A stretch of 64,000 nucleotides of DNA, taken from Blasia pusilla. Its lineage: Eukaryota > Marchantiophyta > Marchantiopsida > Blasiales. Made by a program: the position numbers and the translations under genes. Under the pieces are notes generated by a model. The model made no database searches, was not told where the DNA came from, and saw only the letters and a list, made by a program, of their open reading frames with translations. The stretch spans positions 31,310,001 to 31,374,000 of the forward strand of contig CM114271.1 in NCBI GenBank assembly GCA_050084515.1. The letters are read 5' to 3'. Within the stretch, counting starts at the first letter, position 1; each line of letters starts with the position of its first letter. This document shows positions 1 through 10,960 of this stretch, one piece after another.

Positions 1-2057
1 TTTCTTCAAGTTCGGATTCTACACCTCACCTTCGCGATAATGCATAGAGCCATTTGAAAGACTGCGTAGAATATGAAGCTAATGCCCTCCCATCTCTCTG
101 TTCACTTTCTTCAGGAGAAATTTCCAAAACTTATATGTGATTTGGTACTTTTCTCACATCACCGCAATCCTCACCTCGTGCTTCTAAACTTGAGAGGAGA
201 TACCAAATATTCTGTTGAACAACTTTTCGGGAAGTGCGGCATTAGCTTGTGAAATGAGAGATCTTGGGAGAGGACTTCAATTCCGAATCTCAGCTATGGC
301 TGGTGAGCAAATTATTGGTCAAATAAGGTAAAAGGTATGACTGATGGTCTCATCAGCTTTGGTGCGGAAGGTGAGTGGTTTCACAAGTTATCTGCACTGC
401 AACCGCGTCACTTGGTATTAGAGGTGAATAATTCACTCCCTCTAGATCAAACAAGACCCTGCATGATTTTTCCGTATGTAAGCAATACGATCGCAAGATT
501 CTCCGGACACACTCCAGTGAGTGGCGAAGGAGGTGTAATCTGATTCGGAAGCTTTACCATGTCTAAGGGATACGAAGTTTCCTGCTAGACCCTCCTAATT
601 CGTGGAACAGGAGTTGGTATTGTCCCGCAGAAAGCACTTGATGTGCTCGCAGAACCGACCTTCCTCCGTCGGCCCTCCATCCTTTGCCCACTAGCGAAGG
701 ATCTGAAGTTGTTAAAATGGTCTATATCCTGGATCATGTGTTCTATGGCTTTAGCCTCCCTCTGGAGGCTAAAGCCATAGAACACATGAGGAGCACGATG
801 GGGGCAAAGAAGTAGGCATGAACTTAGCTCGAAATTCCATCAGCCATTGAGAATCTCGATCATTCCTCGGTTGGATCCAAGAAAGCTGAATCCAAAGTAG
901 CGAAATTTCCACTCCAAACCTATATGAACTAAACTTGCTGAAAAGCCGAGGATGCCGTATAACCGGCAACATCCTTCGTCGTACTTGTCCTTCGCTGTGA
1001 AGACTTTGTTGGCGGAAACCTAGAAAAAATATTCATCCATCGAAGGCATATTGGCCGTCTACGCTAGAGAATCTTCTATCACTGTAAGCTGATTTCTGCA
1101 CTTCATTCTTCCTCATCCTAGTTACACGCACCATGAGTGGATCGCATCGAAAATACAATCGTGTTCGATACCCAGAGAGTAAAACGGAGGACCAATTGCA
1201 GAAATTTCAGACGAGATGAGTAAAACATTCCAGTCAATTCCAAACTACGACAGGATGGGACATGTTTTCACAGTGGAAATACTTTTCCGGGAAATCTTCA
1301 ATCAGACTCTCCGCAAAACTATACCCATGGACTGAAAGAAATTATACGATAATACTGCAAAATATCCCGGAGGCAATCGTTCTACCTCATTCCGTTTCTG
1401 AGACCACACTATACTCACCCGGAAGGAGAACGCACGAGTCTCGGCATTCGACTTTTGCGCTGAAAACTGCTGGAAACGCACCTACGAAAATCTATGCTAA
1501 CAATTGGGATGTGAACTTGCTCCCTCTCTTTCCTTCGACCGATGTTTCCGCCCCTCCATATCGATCAGTGATCCATCTGGGATTATTGGAGCTTTCAGAT
1601 CAGCCTGCGCGAACGTAAGGCTTCTCTTTCCTGTGACTAAAATAGGTGAATAAGTGGGGGGGGACACCACGATGACCCCACTGACCAAGGAGCACGTTGA
1701 AGCCGGGAATCCATAGCATATCCATTCTTAACCGAGAACTCCATACGCTGCTTCCAAAATGGATCCATGCTGGGGATCGTACCTGCACAGTCAGCCGGCC
1801 TGGTCCCTCGTGCGTCGGTCCATTGGATGGAGTGAGAGATGCAGAAACGACATGGATTGCACTCCCGTCGCAACAGGCGGGAAGGACGCCTCCATTGTCT
1901 CAATGGGCCGAAACTGTACGGTATCGCAGTGTCAACGTCTCCAGAGCAAACCTATAATCTCTCTAGAACTTCATCGGCTCCTCAATTCACAAAGTTCCTT
2001 TCTGTGATAGTTTACCTCATCTCGTTAGAGTTCTCGTGTCTCTGAAGAAAAGAAGAT
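1..2057. other. Unassigned upstream region
   Basis: I see no gene with recognisable domains in these 2 kb. The longest open frame (1262-1618, plus) has no family resemblance and looks fortuitous. The stretch holds a perfect foldback at 734-789, listed separately. The part just upstream of 2058 probably carries the promoter and 5' leader of the arsenate reductase gene, but I see no clear TATA element at a sensible distance. Confidence 0.5.
734..789. repeat. Perfect foldback, 26-bp arms
   Basis: Bases 734-759 are the exact reverse complement of 764-789, separated by a 4-base loop (760-763). The arms contain TTCTATGGCTTTAGCCTCC. No mismatches are seen, so the structure is young or maintained. 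It could be a small foldback element, a template-switch product or a small-RNA hairpin; the sequence alone does not decide. Confidence 0.9.
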
Positions 2058-2489
2058 ATGAAGACGGTTCTATTCGCTTGCGTGCACAATGCAGGGAGAT
2101 CTCAGATGGCGTGTGCCATGTTCAATTTGCTCGTGGATCCGAGCCAGGCGCGAGGAATATCAGCAGGAACGCAACCAGGAGAGCGAGTGCATCCGGAATG
2201 CGTGGTAGCCATGGGTGAGCTTGGGATCGACATGTCCAACGAGAAGCCTAAGCTCTTAACTAAAGAGCTGGCGGAGGAGGCCAACTTCCTAATCACCATG
2301 GGCTGTGGGGAAGCTTGTCCTTACATTCCAGGACTACAACGCGAGGATTGGCCGTTAGAGGATCCCAAGGGTAAGAGCCCCGAGAAGGTGCAGGCCATCC
2401 GCGACAAAGTGAAGGAGCATGTTCTAGACTTTCTGGCCCGCCAAGGATGGCGCAAGGAGAACGAGGCCGAGGAGACGAAAGCAACCTAG
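2058..2489 (+). CDS. Arsenate reductase / low-molecular-weight protein-tyrosine-phosphatase-like protein, bacterial type
   Basis: Intact single-exon frame of 143 residues starting at an ATG. The first beta strand leads straight into the P-loop CVHNAGRS (residues about 7-14), the CX5R signature of LMW phosphatases and thioredoxin-coupled ArsC enzymes, where Cys7 is the nucleophile and Arg13 binds the oxyanion. A second cysteine cluster, MGCGEACP at about residue 80, sits where ArsC proteins carry their resolving cysteines. The C-terminal pattern PG, W, L, DP, G, then IRD is typical of bacterial ArsC proteins. Predicted role: reduction of arsenate to arsenite in the cytosol; there is no targeting peptide. 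Length is normal for the family. It differs from the rhodanese-type plant arsenate reductases (ACR2/HAC1), so ancient acquisition from bacteria is a reasonable inference. Phosphatase activity is an alternative. Confidence 0.88.
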   Translation: MKTVLFACVHNAGRSQMACAMFNLLVDPSQARGISAGTQPGERVHPECVVAMGELGIDMSNEKPKLLTKELAEEANFLITMGCGEACPYIPGLQREDWPLEDPKGKSPEKVQAIRDKVKEHVLDFLARQGWRKENEAEETKAT

Positions 2490-4298
2490 TTACCTTTCTC
2501 ATAACTTAGTTTAATCGGCTGCTAGTATCGACTTTCATGGAAGATCACAGTTGCATATCAAAAGGGCCAGGTCGAAGAATCCCATCGTTTTAATGGAGGG
2601 TTCAAATAAAACTTATGTAGGGGAAGACTCGAAGCCACGACTGTCGTATGGCAAGAAATAAACAAGAAATGATCATCCCGATCTTCTGGAGTGCACATGT
2701 GTGATATCCTTGCTCACAGACGGAATAATTTCTATGCTTGGTGTGCTGATGTCGTTGATACTATGAGGAGAGATTGTTCTCGATTAGCCAGAGATTTGTG
2801 CGCCCTGCTTTCTTGTGTCCCCGGTAGATAAGGCAGAATCTCGAAACTTCTAGATTTATTTAAATACAGGGAACTGAGATTTTCAAAGGATTGCGAAATT
2901 TATCGGTTGAGAAGAAGAGCAAATTCCTTCCTTCCTTCCTTTGCCACGCTCCGGGTGGGGAGGGAGCCTGGCCATGGCCACGCCAGAAGCTAAGATGGAA
3001 GAAACGCGCACCAAACTTAGTCACAGGCGCGATAAACTGGATAACTCAAGCACAATGAACTGCCTCTGTTCAGATTAACACCGAGGAAAGTAGCGCATAA
3101 TTCTTACAAATATGTTTAATTCTAACACATATTCACAGAGTAAGTGCTACCCGGAGGACCTGGCCGTGAGAAAATTAACGCTCAAAATTGTCAGGCGCTT
3201 AAAACGAAAGCTTGCCGGTTGGAAACGTGCCGGAAGCGATTCCATTCTAGAGCATATGGTACCAACGTACTCCAGCAGCAATTCCAGACATCCAGAGTAA
3301 AGATAGGGAAAGTAGCACGAGGTTGACGTCTTCCCATTTGTGGTCCTGACCACGCGCTCTTCAAGCTGCGGAAATGTTCGCAGGAAAACTCCCACAACAT
3401 TTCAGAGGTTAAAAAGCAGAAATCTAATCCATTGAAACCCCAGGCACGAAAGAGAAGCGTGAGATGATTATCCACCGACCGAGAGTATCAAGTCATTATT
3501 TCGATTGTCACAAATGACCACACGACCTAGATCAGACGCCACATTTTTTGAGGAAGAGGCCACAGTTTTCACCGAGGACTAAGCCAATCGGTGTCTACAC
3601 CGAGTGACAAACTTTTGAGATGCACGAAAAGGCAGAAACTTGAAACATACTGCTGATTTCTCACTTGCTATTCCGACACCTCAAAGTCTGAGGGTGTAAA
3701 AAATACGCGTAAATTATTTAACTCGAGTCGACATCTATACTATAATGTGAGGAGGGGGGTTACTTAATGTGGTAGTTTTTTTTCCTTAAAGAAAAGAAGC
3801 TCCTCCCCAAATAGATCTTCCTTCTTAGAGACAAGACAACCAAAAATATTTGAGGACAAGCGTAACTCCATGCAGCGTCATATGCAGAAAGGAGAAAAAA
3901 GAGACTACATATGAAAAGTGAAGCCATCCATGAAAAAAACTGTACTTTTTTGTTGTAAGGGATCCCTATTTTCTCCTCCGAATCAAATCTGCTACCTAAA
4001 AGCGCGATCCTTTCATTTTTGGCTATAAGGGGACCCAAGACTATCTTTTTCCCTCCGAATCAAATCTTCTCCCTAATAGTGTTTCATTAGTTACATGTGT
4101 CATTGTGAGAATGGATGGCCTATTGTATCCACACAAGTGTGTGATAGGTATGATTGCGACTCGGTATAACTCGAGCCTGCATAGCCAAAGTTGGAGACAC
4201 TGAGCCTGCCAAGTTGTTGTCAAGTGAGTCGAGTGTGTCGTTGGAGGTGAATATGGAGTTCTTGTTGGAGGTGTAGTTGGAGCTAAAGGCCGAGGGCA
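2490..4298. other. Unassigned spacer
   Basis: Beyond the 3' UTR of the arsenate reductase gene I find no supported coding region. At 3740-3765 there is a GGGGGGTTACT motif near TATACTATAATG. It resembles, in reverse complement, part of the dispersed repeat seen at 18473 and 63187, so a repeat remnant is possible. Short minus-strand frames at 3760-4220 have no recognisable similarity. Confidence 0.4.
2605..2662 (+). promoter_or_regulatory. Candidate polyadenylation signals of the arsenate reductase gene
   Basis: AATAAA occurs at 2605-2610 and 2657-2662, about 116 and 168 bases after the stop codon, a normal 3' UTR distance for a plant gene. Short AT-rich motifs occur often by chance, so the assignment rests on position. 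Confidence 0.4.
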
Positions 4299-4548
4299 AG
4301 TTCGAGTTCAGGCAGAGAACTCAAGGTAATCTCGTCAAATTTATGGTTGTTATGATTAGCCAACTTGTCACTACAATCTTGCCTCTGCAATACGACGATT
4401 TGCAGATCCCTCATGCTGCGGTTTTCCTTCTACTGGAACTCAAAAAGATTTGGCAATGTTACTTTGGTAACTTTGCACGACTTTTTTTTTCTGACCTCGG
4501 GACACAGTGCATCTCTTCTCTTCGTAACTCTATGTTGCTAAGTCATTC
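4299..4548 (+). repeat. Direct repeat R1, copy 1 (about 250 bp)
   Basis: This segment, beginning GTTCGAGTTCAGGCAGAGAA, is repeated in the same orientation at about 4998-5244 with scattered substitutions and small indels. The copies are about 700 bp apart. Both contain the blocks GCGGTTTTCCTTC and CTCAAAAAGATT, then a TCTCTTCTCTT tract. Possible explanations are decayed LTRs of a very small element or a segmental duplication. Confidence 0.75.
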
Positions 4549-4997
4549 GTAGATCAAGAACCATGAATAAGATGTATCTCAATACCCAAGAAGTTGCAGC
4601 AGATGTCTAAGTTCGATCTTGGAGAACATAATGATCTGCAAAATCGCAAGACCAGTTTTTAATGTTTCTGAATTGATGGTGGCCATATGTCTAACATTTC
4701 GAGCGCAAAAATTCCCGATTGTACTTTTCTGTTCTCAGGGGGAGCCCAAAATCAGAAGTAGTAATGACTACTCCAGACTCTCAGACTCCACCTACTAATT
4801 TTGTTTTCATTTTCATGTTCTTCGCAAACAAAGGATGCCCTGAAATGTCGATGGCTAAGCTTCTTTCAAACTATTCTTTCGATCTTGTGAATTTAAAAGC
4901 AATTCCCATCAAGAATTCAATTGGGTTTTGTGTAATTGCAGGCATTAGATACCTTCCATGTGCGTCGGCCCAAGATTACTCTTACTACGACTGCGAG

Positions 4998-5244
4998 ATT
5001 CAAGTTCAGGCAGAGAACTCAAGGTGATCTCTTCAAATGTGTGGTAGTTACGATTAGCTAACTCGTCATTGTAATCCCACCTCTTCAATGTGACAATTCT
5101 CGGATCCCTCCTACCGCGGTTTTCCTTCAACTGGATCTCAAAAAGATTGGCAATGTGATTTCAGTAATTATGCACGACATTTTTGCTTCGAAATCGGGAC
5201 ACATTTTGTCTCTTCTCTTTGTAACTTTATGCTGCTACCCTTTC
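4998..5244 (+). repeat. Direct repeat R1, copy 2
   Basis: Diverged second copy of 4299-4548, same orientation and same order of shared blocks. The roughly 450 bp between the copies contain no recognisable coding domain. Confidence 0.75.
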
Positions 5245-5410
5245 GCTGCCTCACGTCCTTGCTGCCCAGGCGTTCGCCGCCTCCAATGCCTTGTTATGAG
5301 ATACAACTCCGATCCGAGTTCAAAAGGCGTTAAGCCAATCACACAATTCTAGGCGTGTTGGAATGAAGGTTGGAAATTTTTCCTGGGCCTTATGGATTCT
5401 AATTCTCCGC

Positions 5411-5621
5411 GTACTGCCAGTAGAGCTGTCTCTTACCATAGAATTGGCATGTGGACATCCAACCTCCATCCCTCTCCATATCCGTGACTCCTCCCTACGT
5501 TCTTCTCTCCCAAATAAGCACATTAGTGTTTTGTCACGAATGCCAACAGTATAGCTCTCGAGACCAATTCCTAATTTTCGTTAACACACATCGAGGGTAA
5601 GGAAATCTCTGCCCAGGCATA
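5411..5621 (+). repeat. Direct repeat R2, copy 1 (about 210 bp, TG...CA ended core)
   Basis: The core runs from TGCCAGTAGAGCT to GCCCAGGCA and is repeated at 6400-6622. The ends TGCC...GGCA form a short inverted repeat of the kind found at LTR ends. The shared sequence includes CCCAAATAAGCACATTAGTG and a pyrimidine-rich block. I cannot find a matching target duplication, so LTR identity (for example of a TRIM element) is only suggested. Confidence 0.65.
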
Positions 5622-6399
5622 TTTTCTATTGAAATCTTATCTCAGACTATACTTGGATTGATCGTGCCTTGGTTGGCATGTGTTCGAGACATTCTAAAAT
5701 ATTGGACGAACACGTGTTCTGCACAGTCACCACCTGTTACGTGGAGACACATGTAGACATTCGACAGACATTGCAAAGTTTGAATGTCAATAAGTATTCC
5801 TCTCTTTCCCTCACTTTCCTACTTTGGAGAAGGAAGAGGCAGGCCAACTCAAGTCCTGCACCCGAGTCGATTTGCACCCGAATCTCAAAGCTTTCTTGCT
5901 TCCTAATATGATTCGAATTGGCAACCCCTCTTTATATGCACCTGCGTCGGATCTGCTCCCGTGTTCGTAATCTTCAACATGTGCCTATCTGTTGCTGCGT
6001 CGAAGTTTTCTTCCTCATCAACAGCCCGCAACTCCAATTGCTGTAGCATTTCAGCGCATTGAATTCAAGGTAAGAAGGCCTCCGTCCTTCTCTCTCTGTG
6101 CAGTTTATCATGTTGATTGTCTAATCGCATGAAGATTGAAGCCAACGGGCCAGGATAATCAATGAGCACTCTGAATGAGCCTCGACTTTGCCAATATTGA
6201 GAGATTTCAATGCTTCAGCAAGAGCGCGTGATAAAGAATTCTCAAGGACTTTCCATGCCTTTCCTGTCAGTGCTAACCACCATCACCACGACGCTCCTGC
6301 ACTTCCTCCTCGACAACGGAAAATCACACTCACACTCACTTCCACATGACAGTCCAATTTTTGACAAGACACAGACAATACTGGTGAGAATAGGGGAGG

Positions 6400-6622
6400 T
6401 ACTGCCAGTAGAGCTATCCTTTCTCTCACCATAGAATTGGCCTGTGGACTGTCGACATTACCAACCTCCTTCCCTCTCCATATCCGTGACTCCTCCCTCC
6501 GTTCTTCTCTCCCAAATAAGCACATTAGTGTTTTGTCACGAATGCCAACAGTATAGCTCCCAAGACCAATTTCTTATTTTCGCTGACACACATTGAGGGT
6601 AAGGAAATCTTTGCCCAGGCAT
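6400..6622 (+). repeat. Direct repeat R2, copy 2
   Basis: Second copy of 5411-5621, same orientation, spaced about 1 kb, with a small insertion near the start and scattered substitutions. If the pair are LTRs, the whole element would be only about 1.2 kb (5414-6620) with no coding capacity, as in TRIM elements. Confidence 0.65.
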
Positions 6623-6829
6623 TTTTTGAATGCAGTGATCGAATCGAACTCACACATTCTCCTACGTTGGCAAGAAGCTCGTGTACGGGGATTGAAGAAG
6701 CCGTGTTTGTACAACGACACGGTCTGTCTGACACCCCGGCCTCCAAGAATACCAACCTATGCGACAAATCATCTCTCGATATTCAAATTTGCAAATTTGG
6801 ACAGCTCCCTGTATACCTACTCCCACCTC

Positions 6830-7140
6830 CCCACCAACATCAAGAGCAAAAGCTGCTTTACAGTCTCTACATCTTCAAATTCCGAAGCTTGTACGGCTTC
6901 CTGTAAACCTACTTGCAAGTACCCATTCGGCAAGAGCAGGAGCAAGAGCTGCATGACCATCTCTTTGTCTTCAAATGCGGAAGCTCTTGAAGGTCTCCAA
7001 CCCATTCGGCAAGACCAAGAGCAAGAGGTGCTTTACAATCTCTGCATCTCAAATTTCGAAGCTTGTACGGCTTCTTGTAAACCTTATAGACCTACTCGCA
7101 AGTACCCATTCAGGAACGACAAGAGCAAGAACATATGGGC
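6830..7140 (+). repeat. Degenerate tandem array with coding-like periodicity
   Basis: Three to four imperfect units share TACCCATTCGGCAAGA, GAGCAAGAG and TCTTCAAATTCCGAAGCTTG blocks. Read in the frame beginning at 6593, they give repeated peptides of the type KYPFGKSRSKSC and EACTASCKP. No protein family is recognised, and the open frame may simply follow from a repeat unit that lacks stops. Confidence 0.55.
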
Positions 7141-7246
7141 TTCACCAGATACCGACTGGGAGAGCCGCTCCCACAAAGAGCAAAACGCTCCCAATATTGC
7201 GTCTGCAGCGGGTTTCGATCCCCGCCCATTTTATCCGAAGCCAACG

Positions 7247-7345
7247 ACGTAGGCCTCTTAGAACAACAAATATTTTATCTAATACCCCTGTTTCCAAACA
7301 TCTAAGAGGCCTACGTCCTCTTAGACGTTTGGAAACAGGGGTATT
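7247..7345. repeat. Compound foldback: 29-bp arms plus an outer 15-bp arm
   Basis: Bases 7281-7309 pair with 7317-7345 (29-bp arms, one mismatch, 7-base loop). In addition 7247-7261 (ACGTAGGCCTCTTAG) is the exact reverse complement of 7302-7316, so the left arm of one hairpin and its loop also form the arm of another. This layered structure sits just upstream of the Helitron coding region. Confidence 0.88.
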
Positions 7346-7614
7346 TCGGATCTTATTTATGAAAATAGTTTTTTCCATGCTCTGATCTTGTTCTCTTACA
7401 AATATCATAGCCTTTATTTTAGGTGAGCTTTATGAAATTATAGTTACATTTTTCTTAGTTGAAATATCTAATTTATATTGATAATTTAATCTATTCTTGG
7501 TGGTCCCTCTTTTTTTTACTAGATTTATCTAATTATATTGAAAAAGTAATATGCTTTTTTAAATTTGCAGTGAATAATATTGTATATGCGGAGTGAGGCT
7601 AACTAGCTTACGCC

Positions 7615-9338
7615 ATGTCAACTCTCTCATTGAGATGCAAGAGGCCGATAATAGTGGAAGAAATTGTAATAAATAGGAGTCCTGAATATTTGGTAGAGAG
7701 AGATGAACATAGATTCTCATTATCTCGCTCTGAACGAAAACGAAAATTGTTTGATGTGGACCCTAAATTTTTTGCTCCTATTTCAAATGGTTTCAATGAG
7801 AGTGAGGAGGTTAGAGAAGTCTCAATAGGCGAGGAAATTGTGATTACTCTCAATAGTAATGAGAGATACTCTGTAGATATTTGTCCTGGTCTTGAAGAAC
7901 TTGACGATGGAGAATATTCCTCCACTTCCCTCTATGATTCTGAGGGATGGTATGTTGGTGATGAGTTGGACCTGGAATATAGGTGTATGGATTATGGGGA
8001 TTTAGACATAAGTGCAGATAGTCGAGATATTGGAGATAAGTAGCCTACAGAGTACTATCTATTGTGTACATCCAATTAATCATCAAATCCATGTTGGTTT
8101 TGCTCTCAGATATGTCTGTTTGAGATTGTTGAGTTGAGCAAACGATCAAGTTTCATTTCTTTGGGAGTGGAGTGACTCAAAAAAGTAAGTCTTCTCTGCT
8201 TGTGTTCTAATATTCAGGTGTGGAGATTTAGTATCCTTTTCTATTGAGTATTTCTTTCATTATTTTGATATATTTCTTTTATTTAAATAATTATGTGGAT
8301 AATGCAGGATACTTTATAAATGAGTGTTGCTGAATTACGCTATAGCGATGGTGAGTTCTACGTTCCTCTTGATGAACAAGAAAGGGATTATACATCTATA
8401 GATGTTGACGTCATAGAGGTGATACAAATAGCAAGTCCAGAGTATGTCCCCTCGCCGATCGTTGAAAATAGGCATAATGCTTCAAGTCCTGGCTATGTTC
8501 CATCGCCGATTTTTGAAAATATGGATAAGGCTTTAAGTCCTAGCTATGTACCATTGCCAATTTGCGAAAATGGGATTAATGCTCCTAATGTTAGCCTAAG
8601 CCCTTTGAGAAATGGTTAGAGTTGTAGTTATGATGAGAGTGCATCTAGGATTTTAACCACACCTGTGGTGAATCATCATTCTATTTCACAAGAAGTAGTT
8701 GGAGGTCAGGAGGAAGAAGGAGATACAGATTCCACATATGATTGCATCCCTTCATCAGACCCTATAGCATCTAGCCATTCATTTGTACGTGATTGTTACG
8801 GGTCGGGGTCATGGGAAATTAGTGATTGTCATTCAATTTGCTCTGAGGACTCAATTGAGATGAGTACGGCCGAATCTCATTGCCCGTTAGAATGATTTTC
8901 CTATTTCAGATTTTTATAAAAACTTCAGTTTTGTGTAAATTTATTTTTTAATATATATTATAATATTCACAGACCAAATCTTGAGTATAAGTTTTTTTTA
9001 CAAATTTGTTTCTTTTTTTCTATTATTTTTTTATATATTGACAATATATATTTTGGTCGGATGGTTGATATTGTCAGAAGATGCATGAATCTCAAGAGGA
9101 ACCATCGAGGCGAAATGAAAAAAGACCATTTGCAGACATCACCAATGTAGTCTCTTCACCTAATGTGGAGCATGATCACCACATTTCATGTAGTGTTCCA
9201 TCTTCTATACGGATTTCGGAGGAAACAGAGGAGCTTGCATATAAGAAGGTTAGAAGGGTTGCTTCTCAAAGAAACACAAGGGCGCTTCATGATATGCGAT
9301 TTGTAACTCATTCAACGACTTTGTTATCTCCAATATAA
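7615..9338 (+). pseudogene. Helitron N-terminal acidic region, exons with stops
   Basis: Three open segments (7615-8043, 8320-8895, 9081-9338) precede the recognisable Helitron domains on the same strand with similar composition. The first is acidic, with an SERKRKLF basic patch near residue 40. The second contains three copies of a SPxYVPxPIxEN repeat and is interrupted by TAG at 8617. The third is rich in charged residues and ends in TTLLSPI. In the equivalent exons further downstream, SPM is followed by a GT donor; here the donor position reads AT (CTCCAAT|ATAAGG), which looks like a G-to-A splice-site mutation. No enzymatic domain is visible. Membership of the Helitron gene is inferred from position and the shared exon ending. 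Confidence 0.55.
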
Positions 9339-9436
9339 GGATACTTAGCATTATGATTATAGAATGATATCGTAACCATATGTGCACGCTCTAGATTTGT
9401 TGTGTGACTTTTATATCTTTTATGTTTGTGATGTAG

Positions 9437-10948
9437 ACTTCCAAATCCATCGAACCCGAAACGATTACGTGATAAACATCAAATTATGAGAGCTCAAGGA
9501 CAAAAGCGAAGACATGCTAAATTAGTTAAATTGAGATCTATTGAAGCTGTTGAGAATGTTCCATTGATGGAAGAATTACAACGACCCATTATTGATGGCT
9601 CACCAGGCGCAAATACTAGAAGGTATTTTTTTATGTATAACATTTCTACTTTTTATTATAATAATATTTATAATTTTTGTTTCGTATTATGACTTTATAT
9701 ATTTTTTTTTCAGGTTGGTAGCAACACCTTCCAATGGAAATCTTCATGCTTTAATAGACTCTACATCGTCTCCAATGTACGTTTCATCCACTCTTTAATT
9801 TATTTCTTTTTATTGGTTTTTTTTAATTTAATTTTTTTGACTTGATTTTTATTAATATTGTTTTTCTCAGTCTTCCACTTCCATCCAACCCTCGGGGATT
9901 ACATGCTATGCTTCAAGTTGCACGAGCACAAGGCCAGAGAAGAAGGCACCATGATTTGGCCCAAACGAATGTTTATCAATTGTATGTGAATCTTCTTCCT
10001 AGAGAGGAAGTCGAGGCTATGACTACTAATGACTTTCATACTCAAGCTAATACAAGGTATGCTTTACATACTTTTATTATTGATGCTTCTTACTTGGTCT
10101 TAAATTTTTATGAATGATTTCTAATAACAAATTTTTTTGCAGGCCAATTATGGTACATCATGAAGTTGAAGCTATTCCAAACTCTGGGATTGTGGTCTTT
10201 CCATCTCCAATGTATATTTCTAAACTATATATTCAAATTTAATAGAAATATGTTTGTATGTATATTTATTCTTATTATAATCATATATGTTAATTTCTTA
10301 ACCTCTGCTTGCAGTCTTCCAGTTCCTACCAATCCTCTACGATTATCTCACATGCTTCAAGTTGCTCGAGCTGAGGGCCAAAGAAGAAGACATGCTCATT
10401 TGGAAGAAGTATATGAGATTGCACATGTTGGCGATTCGTTGATAAGGAATGATGCTAATGGACCTAATCGTGAAGGCCAGATGGAAGTGAATGAAGACAA
10501 TGTATCTGCCTCGATTCCAAATGTGGGATCAGATTTGGATGAAGTACATGAGATTGCACATGTTTGTGATCCGTTGTTTAGGAGCGATGCCAATGCAGCC
10601 AATCGTGAAGGCCACATAGAAGAAAATGAAGACAATGCACATGCCTCGATTCCAAATGTGGGATCTAGAAGGGTTGTGAACTTGAAAAAGTTGCTCAATA
10701 TTCCAAGTATTCCTAACTTTGAAGAGAAGCACATTCGAATTCTTAGGTTGGGAGATCATATTGATAGTATGACTGGCCGTTTTAGTGTTGGACTTATGAA
10801 TGTTGTTTGTCTGACTTGCAATGCTCTACATTGGAAGTGTGAGAGAGTGAAGTATACTAGGTTTATAAGCTCGCCTTTTAGTACGTGTTGTGGGCATGGT
10901 AAGATTCAATTACCATATTTGACAGCTTCACCTTCTATACTAGCATAA
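9437..10948 (+). pseudogene. Helitron N-terminal triplicated exon module
   Basis: Three exons start directly after an acceptor AG (9437, 9871, 10315), each with a peptide of the form LPxPxNPxxL followed by RAxGQxRRH. Two are followed by a short exon ending in SPM at a GT donor (9714-9776; 10143-10211). Introns by consensus are 9623-9713, 9777-9870, 10057-10142 and 10212-10314. The last exon carries an additional tandem duplication of about 135 bp (10396-10670) giving two copies of HEIAH/YEIAH to ASIPNVGS peptides. It then runs through a cysteine-containing stretch (CLTC, CC) typical of the region before the Helitron Rep domain. A TAA at 10946 interrupts a frame that continues at 10961. Basic RRR clusters suggest nucleic-acid contact, but no function is proven. 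Confidence 0.7.
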
Positions 10949-10960
10949 TTACTTTCTGGT

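Noticed and set aside
7160-7230. tRNA-like T-arm (GCGGGTTTCGATCCCCGC) with a weak upstream GACTGGGAGAGC block, perhaps a tRNA-derived SINE head
   Set aside because: The T-loop has eight instead of seven bases and no consistent acceptor or anticodon stem can be drawn, so neither a tRNA nor a SINE can be supported.
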